Shown: in pieces, positions 7,292-12,915 of the stretch
Layout of the letters: every line of letters starts with the position of its first letter
Position numbering within the stretch: position 1 is the stretch's first letter
DNA from: an uncultured Eubacteriales bacterium
Lineage (GTDB): Bacteria; Bacillota; Clostridia; Oscillospirales; CAG-272
Reading direction: 5' to 3'
DNA length: 12,957 bases
Assembly: GCA_905201895.1 (NCBI GenBank)
Contig: CAJKPX010000064.1
Span: 1 to 12,957 of the forward strand
Position numbers and translations under genes: made by a program
The notes under the pieces: model-generated
Told to the model about the DNA's origin: nothing
Database searches by the model: none
Seen by the model: the letters and a program-made list of their open reading frames with translations, nothing else

Positions 7292-7320
7292 TTGCAAAAA
7301 GTCGGGATTTATGGTAAAAT
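7292..7320 (+). promoter_or_regulatory. Extended -10 promoter of the PAP2-CrtO-like-lipoprotein operon
   Basis: TTGCAA (7292-7297) and TAAAAT (7315-7320) are 17 bp apart, with TGG before the -10 box. Transcription should begin near 7327, about 44 nt before the first gene. A 9-bp sequence AAAAAGTCG occurs twice (7273-7281 and 7296-7304); the second copy starts inside the -35 box, so the pair might bind a regulator. Confidence 0.75.
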
Positions 7321-7370
7321 AGTACCATGGCGTTTTATGCGCAAGAAAAAAGACGAAAAAGGAAGCAGAC

Positions 7371-8111
7371 ATGAAATTTTCTTTGAAACAGCCGCTCGAA
7401 TATTATCGGGGACTGCGCCTGAACAATTTGAGATCCGACAAGTATAAGCATCTGTTTTTGCTGATCTATTGGCCAATCTACGGTCTCGTTTTTATGACGC
7501 TTGAAAAGTATTGGCCGCATATCTGGAAGGCAATCACGGGAACAGCGCTGATCTATCAAGAGGTTGTTTGCTGGATCGACGCCTATATCCCCCTGTGCGA
7601 ATGGTTTGTGATCCCGTATTATTATTGGTTCGCCTCTCTTGTAGGAATGGTGATCTTCGGTTTGCTTTTTGATATTCGTGCGTTCCGCCATTTTATGTGG
7701 TTTATCATTTTGAGCTATTCGATCACGGCGGTGATCTATCTGATCTGGCCGAACATGCAGACGCTGCGTCCGACAGTCGACGAATTTCCCCGTGACAACT
7801 GGATGATCGACATCATCAAAATGCTTTATCAGTTTGACACCAACACCAACGTTTGCCCGTCGATCCACGTGCTCGGAGCCGTGGCGGTCGGATGTGCGGG
7901 TTGGCATAGCGAGCGCCTGCGCGGATGGGGTTGGAAGGTGTTTTTCGTGGTTTCCACAGTTCTCGTTTCGATTTCCACCGTCTTTATGCGTCAGCATTCG
8001 ATCCTCGACGTGTTTGCGGCGATTGCGCTGTGTATCGTCTGCTATATCCTGGTGTTTTTCGTGATCTGCCGCCCCAAAAAGGACAAGGCAGCACAAACCG
8101 AGCCCGCGTGA
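7371..8111 (+). CDS. PAP2-superfamily membrane phosphatase
   Basis: 246-aa integral membrane protein with about six hydrophobic helices (about 27-44, 80-100, 107-127, 163-180, 188-205, 211-233). PAP2 motifs are present: CPSIHVLGA (162-170, with H166) matching the PSxH motif, and STVFMRQHSILDV (202-214, with R207, H209 and D213) matching SRxxxxHxxxD. A weaker LRP at 132-134 may stand for the first motif. These enzymes remove phosphate from lipid phosphates such as phosphatidic acid or undecaprenyl pyrophosphate, with the active site near the outer face. The opening segment resembles the inositol phosphorylceramide synthase-like branch, so a transferase role is possible. The start ATG has AAGGAAG about 5 nt upstream. 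It is first in an operon with two envelope-type genes. Confidence 0.85.
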   Translation: MKFSLKQPLEYYRGLRLNNLRSDKYKHLFLLIYWPIYGLVFMTLEKYWPHIWKAITGTALIYQEVVCWIDAYIPLCEWFVIPYYYWFASLVGMVIFGLLFDIRAFRHFMWFIILSYSITAVIYLIWPNMQTLRPTVDEFPRDNWMIDIIKMLYQFDTNTNVCPSIHVLGAVAVGCAGWHSERLRGWGWKVFFVVSTVLVSISTVFMRQHSILDVFAAIALCIVCYILVFFVICRPKKDKAAQTEPA

Positions 8112-8163
8112 CCCAACGCGAGTAGCCCTTAACTGCAGAATTTTAGAAAGGAGGAGTGCTTCG

Positions 8164-8709
8164 ATGGCATTTTTGGAAAGCGTGATCTACGTTCTCGTTC
8201 TTGGAATTGCCGCGCATTTTATCGGCGAGGCGCTCCCCCGACGTTGGTTTCGCCATGACCGTTTTCCGTTTCGCACTTGGAAATGGGAGAAAAACGGGCG
8301 TGTTTACGAGGCGATTCGTGTGCAGGATTGGAAGGACCACGTTCCCGATATGAGCCGCGTGATGAAGGATATGGTGCCCAAACGCGTTGGGATTTGTCCC
8401 ACGTCGGAGGAGGTTCGCACGCTTGTGGCGGAAACCTGCGTGGCAGAGTTTATTCATGCTGTACTGTGTCTGTTCTCTCTCGGCGTTTATCTGTTTTGGA
8501 AAAACAAAATGGGTGTATTTTTGAGTGCCGTTGTGGTGCTGTGCAATCTTCCGTTCATCGTGATTCAACGCTATAATCGCCCGATGCTGGTTGCCCTTGC
8601 CTCGCGCTTGGAGGCGCGGGAGGAACGTCGGCGCTTGCGTGCCGCAGCAAGGCAGAGCACAATGGAGGGTGAAAATCCCAACGTACAAACGGAAGGAGAG
8701 AATGTATGA
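8164..8709 (+). CDS. CrtO-like (glycosyl-4,4'-diaponeurosporenoate acyltransferase family) membrane protein
   Basis: 181 aa. A membrane helix (about 4-22) is followed by a soluble stretch with KWEKNGRVYEAIRVQDWKD (40-58) and HVPD (59-62), then ETCVAEFIH (90-98), two further hydrophobic segments (about 97-112 and 116-135), and NLPFIVIQRYNRPML (128-142) with a basic, helical C-terminus. The W-E-K-x-G start, RxxxWKD...PD, E-x-A-E-x-IH and N-x-P-x-x-x-QRYNRP motifs match what I recall of staphylococcal CrtO, the last enzyme of staphyloxanthin synthesis, which acylates a glycosylated carotenoid. No carotenoid genes are in this window, so the acceptor here is probably another lipid or glycolipid. 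AAAGGAGG precedes the ATG by 9 nt, and the stop overlaps the next start as ATGA. The family call is from motif memory, and the activity is inferred. Confidence 0.72.
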   Translation: MAFLESVIYVLVLGIAAHFIGEALPRRWFRHDRFPFRTWKWEKNGRVYEAIRVQDWKDHVPDMSRVMKDMVPKRVGICPTSEEVRTLVAETCVAEFIHAVLCLFSLGVYLFWKNKMGVFLSAVVVLCNLPFIVIQRYNRPMLVALASRLEAREERRRLRAAARQSTMEGENPNVQTEGENV

Positions 8710-9533
8710 GGCAACGAGTGCTTGTTCTTTTGACGGTGTGCCTCTTTATCTTGTCTCATCTGACGGCATGTGACCATGGCTTGCAGGAGCCTCCTGCCAC
8801 CGTGGACATGCCTCCTGTTTTTTCGGGTCTGCACCCGATCACGGTTTTGCAGGGCGACGGCGCCGTTTATCGGGACGGTGTAACGGTGCATGACCCGGAG
8901 GACGGTGCACTTTCCTTTACGCTTGACGCTTCGGCGGTGGATTACGATACCCCCGGGAGCTACACCGTGGTCTACCGTTCCGTTGATTCGGCGGGAAACG
9001 TGACCGAGGAGCGCGTTACCGTTACGGTGCTTGCACGTGCCGTGACCTATGAGCAGCTATGGGAGGCGGTGGACGCAATGATTGCGCGCCGTGGATTTAC
9101 CTCGCTCTCGCGCGAGCAGCTCTGCGAGGAGCTCTACTACGCGATCAAGGCGGACCTCTCCTACACCTCCGATTCTGATAAAAGCGATTGGGTTGCCGAG
9201 GCGTACCGTGGACTGACCGATGGGGTGGGGGATTGCTTCACCTACTATGCCGTGGCAAGAGCCTGCTTTGAGCGACTCGGTGTTTCGGTGCTGACGGTTC
9301 AGCGAGCGCCTGACGTTCTGCCCTCCACGCACTATTGGTTGCTTGTGAATATGGGGAGCGAGGATGCGCCCGCATGGTATCATTGGGATGCCTGCCCGCA
9401 CTATAAGGAATATCCTCTGACCTCAATCCTGCTCACCGATGCCGAGCTTCTGGCTTACAACGAAAAGGTGCCGCACTACTACACCTTTGATGCCTCGCTC
9501 TATCCCGCAACGCCAACCGAGCCCTATTGGTGA
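8706..9533 (+). CDS. Lipoprotein with bacterial Ig-like and transglutaminase-like domains
   Basis: 275 aa. A signal peptide ends in a lipobox, LTAC (19-22), so the mature protein should be anchored by lipidated C22 on the outside of the membrane. Residues about 36-109 form a bacterial Ig-like domain of the DUF5011/Cry22-like type (GVTVHDPEDG, then PGSYTVVYRSVDSAGNVTE). Residues about 140-235 look like a transglutaminase-like fold with a likely catalytic triad: C177 in GVGDCFTYYAVA, H209 in STHYWLLVN and D228 in YHWDACP. Such proteins act as cysteine peptidases or cross-linkers on surface peptides, and the substrate is unknown. AAGGAGAG precedes the ATG. The start overlaps the CrtO-like gene by 4 bp, so the two are probably translationally coupled. 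A terminator follows. Confidence 0.85.
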   Translation: MRQRVLVLLTVCLFILSHLTACDHGLQEPPATVDMPPVFSGLHPITVLQGDGAVYRDGVTVHDPEDGALSFTLDASAVDYDTPGSYTVVYRSVDSAGNVTEERVTVTVLARAVTYEQLWEAVDAMIARRGFTSLSREQLCEELYYAIKADLSYTSDSDKSDWVAEAYRGLTDGVGDCFTYYAVARACFERLGVSVLTVQRAPDVLPSTHYWLLVNMGSEDAPAWYHWDACPHYKEYPLTSILLTDAELLAYNEKVPHYYTFDASLYPATPTEPYW

Positions 9534-9571
9534 GAGACCAAGCTACACGCGTCTGCTTTGACCAAAAACAA

Positions 9572-9634
9572 AAACACCCTGACCGACGGAGAGGCACCAT
9601 AACGGATGCCTGCCGTGACAGGGTGTTTTTTGTT
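9572..9634. terminator. Bidirectional rho-independent terminator
   Basis: AAACACCCTG (9572-9581) pairs with CAGGGTGTTT (9619-9628), CGG (9587-9589) with CCG (9613-9615), and AGGCA (9592-9596) with TGCCT (9607-9611). A T-run follows at 9625-9631. On the minus strand the A-rich run at 9564-9574 gives the T-tail. It separates the convergent lipoprotein and zinc-ribbon genes and can end both transcripts. Confidence 0.87.
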
Positions 9635-10240
9635 TCAGCTTGAATGCATGTCAAGCTCGTTCGGATCAATCATGGACCTGCCGCAACGGGGGCAGGCATC
9701 AACCTTTGTTTCGCTCCACGTACCGCAAACGGCGCAAACGTATCCAACCGAGGGGGCACCGTCGAGGCGGAGGGGGTAGGGCAGACCACGCAGTCGCACG
9801 ATGCGTGCGCCCTCATAGTAATAATGATAAAATCCGTTTTTTTGTTCAAAGGAGAGCGTTTTTGTTTTTCCGTTTTCAAGACGGATGCGTAGCTTGGTGT
9901 TCAGGCGAAAATCGTAGTCGGTGCTCTCACCGGGGTCTGCCGAGGCAGAATAGGAGCGCGAAAGCGAAGATGACTCGATTACACCGCAAACGGTGCGTCC
10001 CGTGATGAGGCGCCAGACCCGAAAGATCAGAATGCCGCTTATGGTGGCAGCGAGGATGAGAAGGACGAGTCGCCATCCAACGAAACGGAGGCTAGGGGGA
10101 TAGGAAGAATGCTTGGCGTTGTAAGCAAGTGCGCCTCCAATCCACGCCGCAAGCCAAAGCAGGCAGCCGATCACACGCAGAACGTCCCTGCGGTAGACCT
10201 CGCGCCGCAGATCTCGGTTTTTGATTGGTAAATGCTTCAC
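9635..10240 (-). CDS. Two-helix membrane protein with C-terminal zinc ribbon, function unknown
   Basis: 201 aa. A basic N-terminus (1-21) is followed by two membrane helices (about 22-40 and 53-75), placing both ends in the cytosol. Residues about 80-160 look beta-rich (GRTVCGVIESSSLS, then LRIRLENGKTKTLSFEQKNG), somewhat like DUF3592-type membrane-associated domains. The C-terminal YVCAVCG...DACPRCG places C169, C172, C183 and C186 as a four-cysteine zinc ribbon or rubredoxin-like knuckle. No known function is recognised. The reading frame stays open further upstream, to about 10699, but the start is set by GTG at 10240 with GAGGAGGG 5 nt before it and a promoter just upstream; the upstream part runs through that promoter. 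Its only close neighbour on the same strand is beyond a divergent gene, so it appears monocistronic. Confidence 0.75.
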   Translation of the reverse strand: MKHLPIKNRDLRREVYRRDVLRVIGCLLWLAAWIGGALAYNAKHSSYPPSLRFVGWRLVLLILAATISGILIFRVWRLITGRTVCGVIESSSLSRSYSASADPGESTDYDFRLNTKLRIRLENGKTKTLSFEQKNGFYHYYYEGARIVRLRGLPYPLRLDGAPSVGYVCAVCGTWSETKVDACPRCGRSMIDPNELDMHSS

Positions 10241-10245
10241 GATAT

Positions 10246-10253
10246 CCCTCCTC
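10246..10253 (-). promoter_or_regulatory. Ribosome binding site that fixes the GTG start of the zinc-ribbon gene
   Basis: On the minus strand GAGGAGGG ends 5 nt before the GTG at 10240-10238. This strong Shine-Dalgarno, directly downstream of a promoter, favours the 201-aa protein over the longer open frame. Confidence 0.85.
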
Positions 10254-10262
10254 TCTGCAATT

Positions 10263-10291
10263 ATTTTATCACGGAGGGGCAAAAAAGTCAA
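10263..10291 (-). promoter_or_regulatory. Extended -10 promoter of the zinc-ribbon gene
   Basis: On the minus strand, TTGACT (10291-10286) and TAAAAT (10268-10263) are 17 bp apart, with TGA before the -10 box. The start should fall near 10256, only about 16 nt before the GTG, leaving a very short leader that just holds the ribosome binding site. Confidence 0.78.
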
Positions 10292-10365
10292 TCCCTTTTT
10301 GCACGTTTGGAGGAAGGGGCGCATAGGATAGAAGAAAGAGCCCTTTGATTTTATGGATATACGAT

Positions 10366-10371
10366 AAGGAG
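10366..10371 (+). promoter_or_regulatory. Ribosome binding site that fixes the ferritin-like start
   Basis: AAGGAG lies 7 nt before the ATG at 10379. Another in-frame ATG at 10373 is only 1 nt from it, too close, so the protein most likely starts MRTPDSQP. Confidence 0.75.
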
Positions 10372-10378
10372 TATGACT

Positions 10379-10879
10379 ATGCGCACGCCCGATTCTCAAC
10401 CGCCCTCGCCCTTTCGCCCCACACTTGCAGGATGTGTGGGGCGCGATCTTGCGCTTGCACGCGCATTGGAGGGGATTTATTTGCACGCCCTTTATTCGGT
10501 GGCGGCAAGCACCTACCGATCGCTGATCGCCGAGCGGCACGATCGTGCTCTGGCGGCAACGCTCGACGAGATTTCGATTGACCAATCCGAGCATTTTCGT
10601 CTGCTCGGAGACCTCATCCTTGCTCTGGGTGGCAATCCAACCGTTCGCACCGAAATGCAGGTGGAGCCGATCCCTTCCCTCGCCGCGGATGATAGGCACG
10701 CGGAGGAGATCGCGGCACGGTTGATCGCTCGATCGTTTGCCGAGCGAAAATGGAGCATTGACCGCATGCAGACCCTGATGGGGAGCACGCAGGATCGCAT
10801 TGTGCGCTCAATCCTGGCACATCTGATCACCGACGAGGAGCGGCATCTGCAGATGCTTCGTAATTGCCGCCCTCAATGA
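10379..10879 (+). CDS. Small ferritin-like (rubrerythrin-type four-helix) protein
   Basis: 166 aa, soluble and almost all helical after a Pro-rich start. Four helices can be placed: about 22-52 with E31 (LEGIYLHALY), 58-83 with E64 and H72 (DEISIDQSEHFRLL, then ALGG), 109-134 with E122 (AERKWSIDRM), and 137-162 with E153/E154 and H156 (DEERHLQML). This is the ferritin-like arrangement that binds two metal ions in rubrerythrins and related small clostridial proteins. In helix 2 the residue three before the histidine is Q69 rather than the usual Glu of ExxH, so one ligand may be missing or moved to D68 or E71. There is no rubredoxin domain. Possible roles are iron binding or peroxide handling. 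No convincing sigma-A promoter was found, and a good terminator follows. Confidence 0.75.
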   Translation: MRTPDSQPPSPFRPTLAGCVGRDLALARALEGIYLHALYSVAASTYRSLIAERHDRALAATLDEISIDQSEHFRLLGDLILALGGNPTVRTEMQVEPIPSLAADDRHAEEIAARLIARSFAERKWSIDRMQTLMGSTQDRIVRSILAHLITDEERHLQMLRNCRPQ

Positions 10880-10897
10880 GCCTCTGAAATAAACTCG

Positions 10898-10947
10898 AAG
10901 AAGGGTGTCGCAAATGCAAGTGCATTTGCTCGACCCCTTCTTTTTTT
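10898..10947 (+). terminator. Rho-independent terminator of the ferritin-like gene
   Basis: AAGAAGGG, bulged T, GTCG and CAAATGCA (10898-10918) pair with TGCATTTG, CT bulge, CGAC and CCCTTCTT (10921-10942), followed by T's to 10947. It is a long, stable stem with an AG at the tip. Confidence 0.88.
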
Positions 10948-10958
10948 ATCTTTTTCTC

Positions 10959-10987
10959 TTGACAAGCACTTCAATTTGTGGTAGAAT
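10959..10987 (+). promoter_or_regulatory. Extended -10 promoter of the rpiR-type/AEC operon
   Basis: TTGACA (10959-10964) and TAGAAT (10982-10987) are 17 bp apart, with TGG before the -10 box. Transcription should start near 10994, giving a leader of about 45 nt that contains a perfect palindrome. The -10 sequence itself is part of an 11-bp repeat shared with that palindrome. Confidence 0.85.
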
Positions 10988-11010
10988 AAAATACCGATTA
11001 AAGTATGATG

Positions 11011-11029
11011 TTTAGAATAAAATTCTAAA
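11011..11029. promoter_or_regulatory. Candidate operator: perfect 8-bp inverted repeat
   Basis: TTTAGAAT-AAA-ATTCTAAA is a perfect palindrome just downstream of the predicted start site and next to the AAAGGAGAG ribosome binding site. The 11-bp TAGAATAAAAT inside it (11013-11023) also occurs at the -10 box (10982-10992), exactly 31 bp earlier, about three helical turns. It is the natural candidate site for autoregulation by the RpiR-family protein encoded next. Pairing in the RNA could also partly hide the ribosome binding site, though it is A/T-rich and weak. Confidence 0.6.
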
Positions 11030-11038
11030 GGAGAGAAT

Positions 11039-11896
11039 ATGATCGCCAAGATTCACAATCAGTACGCGCACTTGACCGAAACCGAGAAAAAAATTGCAGA
11101 TTGCGTGCTACTTGATCCTGCGGCGATTCCGCATATGACTGCACAGCAGTTGGCAGATGCAGCAGGCAGCGTACCCTCCGCCGTGATCCGCTTCTGCAAG
11201 GCAATGGGCTGCGAGGGCTTTTCAGCGTTCAAGATCGCGCTGGCGAGCGAGCTTGGCAGACGCGAGCATCAAGAGATGCTCACCGCCTTTGCAAGGGACG
11301 ATAGCACCGAAATGGTTTTCCGCAAGGTGTTTCAGTCCGGCGTGCAAACCCTCCAGGATACTCTGAAAATGCTTGATTTCTCGCGCATCGAGCAGATTGC
11401 ACGCTTGCTTTCGAGCGCGGAGCGCGTCTTTATCTTCGGTGTCGGAACCTCGTCGGTCATTGCGATCGACGCGCAATATCGCCTCTCGCAGCTCGGTCTT
11501 TCGGCTGTCAGCTGCACCGACGTTCTGTTTATGAACGTCACGGCGGTCAACACGCGTCGCGGTGACGTGGTGCTTGCCATCTCGCACAGCGGCATGACGC
11601 GTGCGGTGGTTGACGCCGTTCGGCATGCCAAGTCCTGCGGTGCTGCCACCGTGGCGATCACCAGCTTTTGGGATAGCCTCCTGGCACGTGAGTGCGACCA
11701 TGCGGTCACAGTATTTGCCGACGAAAAAAATTACCCCGTTGAGGCGGTCTCTGCGCGCGTGGCGCATATCTGCCTCGTTGACGCCTTTATGATGACACTT
11801 GCTACCATGCATTATGACGGTCTTGCGGCGCATATCGAGGGACGAAATCGCGTCCTCGGTGAGATCCGCTACCGAAAGAACGGAGAGAATACGTAA
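11039..11896 (+). CDS. RpiR/MurR-family transcriptional regulator with SIS domain
   Basis: 285 aa, full length for the family. The N-terminal RpiR helix-turn-helix (about 1-75) contains LTETEKKIADCVL and the DNA-reading segment TAQQLADAAG...AVIRFCKAMG (34-57). The SIS sugar-isomerase fold (about 118-255) has FGVGTSS (133-139) and ISHSGMT (181-187), which normally bind a phosphosugar. Family members sense a sugar phosphate or amino-sugar phosphate and control the neighbouring catabolic or transport gene. The next gene, 3 nt away, is an AEC transporter, an uncommon partner since RpiR proteins more often sit with PTS, ABC or sugar-kinase genes. A palindrome in the leader suggests autoregulation. 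The ATG at 11039 follows AAAGGAGAG closely. The effector is unknown. Confidence 0.92.
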   Translation: MIAKIHNQYAHLTETEKKIADCVLLDPAAIPHMTAQQLADAAGSVPSAVIRFCKAMGCEGFSAFKIALASELGRREHQEMLTAFARDDSTEMVFRKVFQSGVQTLQDTLKMLDFSRIEQIARLLSSAERVFIFGVGTSSVIAIDAQYRLSQLGLSAVSCTDVLFMNVTAVNTRRGDVVLAISHSGMTRAVVDAVRHAKSCGAATVAITSFWDSLLARECDHAVTVFADEKNYPVEAVSARVAHICLVDAFMMTLATMHYDGLAAHIEGRNRVLGEIRYRKNGENT

Positions 11897-11899
11897 ACC

Positions 11900-12841
11900 A
11901 TGACAACCTTTTTTACAACCCTGGACCGCATGGCGTTTCTGCTTGCCCTGATCCTTATCGGATACGTTTTGGTGAAGATCAAGGTGATCGACGTTGATGC
12001 AGCAACCACCCTCTCGCGCCTTGAAAATTGGCTTTTTCTGCCTGCACTCGTGATGGGCACCTTTCTGGAACAGTTCACGGTCGAGCGGTTGACCGTAGCG
12101 TGGCAGCCCTTCGTGGCAGGGGGTGCAGTGCTCGCCGTCACAGTTCCGCTTGCCATTCTCGGTGCACACCTTTGCGGTAAGGACGCTTACATCCGACGCA
12201 TCTTCACCTACGGACTTTCGTTTGCCAATTTCGGCTTTATGGGCAATGCAGTGGTGAATGCGCTTTTTTCCGATTATTTTGCCGACTATCTCATCTTCAC
12301 CCTCCCATTCTGGATTCTCATTCAGCTTTGGGGCGTGCCGGCACTTCTCATCAGCGGAGACGGAGAAGGGCGAAGTCTTGGAAAATCACTTCGTGCGCTG
12401 CTCAATCCCATGATGATTGGCATGGTGATCGGCATGGTGCTGGGACTCTCGGGCTTGCCAATGCCCGGTTTCTTCTCCTCGCTTGTGAGTGACGTTGGCG
12501 CCTGCATGTCTCCCGTTGCCATGATCCTCACGGGCATCACGGTTGCAAAGATCGACCTGCGCAAAACGCTGACCGACCTGCGTATCTATGCCGTCACGGC
12601 ACTTCGTTTGGTGGCATTCCCCCTGCTTGCCATTGCCGTGCTCATGTTCCTGCCGCTGCCCAAGGCGATTGAGCTCTGCACGGTCTGCGCACTTGCGATG
12701 CCGCTCGGGCTTAACACCGTTGTCGTCCCCAGCGCCTATGGACGCGACACCACCGCCGCCGCAGGTATGGCGCTCATTTCGCACGTGCTTTCCTGCATCA
12801 CAATCCCTTGTATCTTTCTGCTTTTGGAGATGCTGCTCTAA
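11900..12841 (+). CDS. AEC-family (auxin efflux carrier/malate permease type) transporter
   Basis: 313-aa polytopic membrane protein with about ten hydrophobic helices (first about 11-28, last about 290-312). AEC family features are visible: LFLPALVMGTF (45-55), LSFANFGFMGNAVVNALF (106-123) in the first crossover region, and MPLGLNTVVVPSAYGRD (267-283) with the following ALISHVLSCITIP. Bacterial members export or take up small organic acids such as malate or malonate, and the substrate here is not predictable. The ATG at 11900 is 3 nt after the regulator's stop, with GGAGAG 12 nt upstream inside the regulator gene, so the two are one operon and probably co-regulated. A strong terminator follows directly. 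Confidence 0.9.
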   Translation: MTTFFTTLDRMAFLLALILIGYVLVKIKVIDVDAATTLSRLENWLFLPALVMGTFLEQFTVERLTVAWQPFVAGGAVLAVTVPLAILGAHLCGKDAYIRRIFTYGLSFANFGFMGNAVVNALFSDYFADYLIFTLPFWILIQLWGVPALLISGDGEGRSLGKSLRALLNPMMIGMVIGMVLGLSGLPMPGFFSSLVSDVGACMSPVAMILTGITVAKIDLRKTLTDLRIYAVTALRLVAFPLLAIAVLMFLPLPKAIELCTVCALAMPLGLNTVVVPSAYGRDTTAAAGMALISHVLSCITIPCIFLLLEMLL

Positions 12842-12864
12842 AGTGATCGGAGCTCGCTTTTTTG

Positions 12865-12905
12865 GGGCTGTCTACCGCACGCGTGGCGGTTGACAGCCCT
12901 TTTTT
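12865..12905 (+). terminator. Rho-independent terminator of the rpiR-type/AEC operon
   Basis: GGGCTGTC (12865-12872) pairs with GACAGCCC (12892-12899), and ACCGC (12874-12878) with GCGGT (12886-12890), separated by one T/T mismatch, around an ACGCGTG loop. Six T's (12900-12905) follow. Confidence 0.93.
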
Positions 12906-12915
12906 GTGAAACGAA

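Noticed and set aside
10241..10699. N-terminal extension of the zinc-ribbon protein in the same open frame
   Set aside because: It covers the promoter at 10263-10291 and the divergent ferritin-like gene. The GTG at 10240 has an excellent ribosome binding site.
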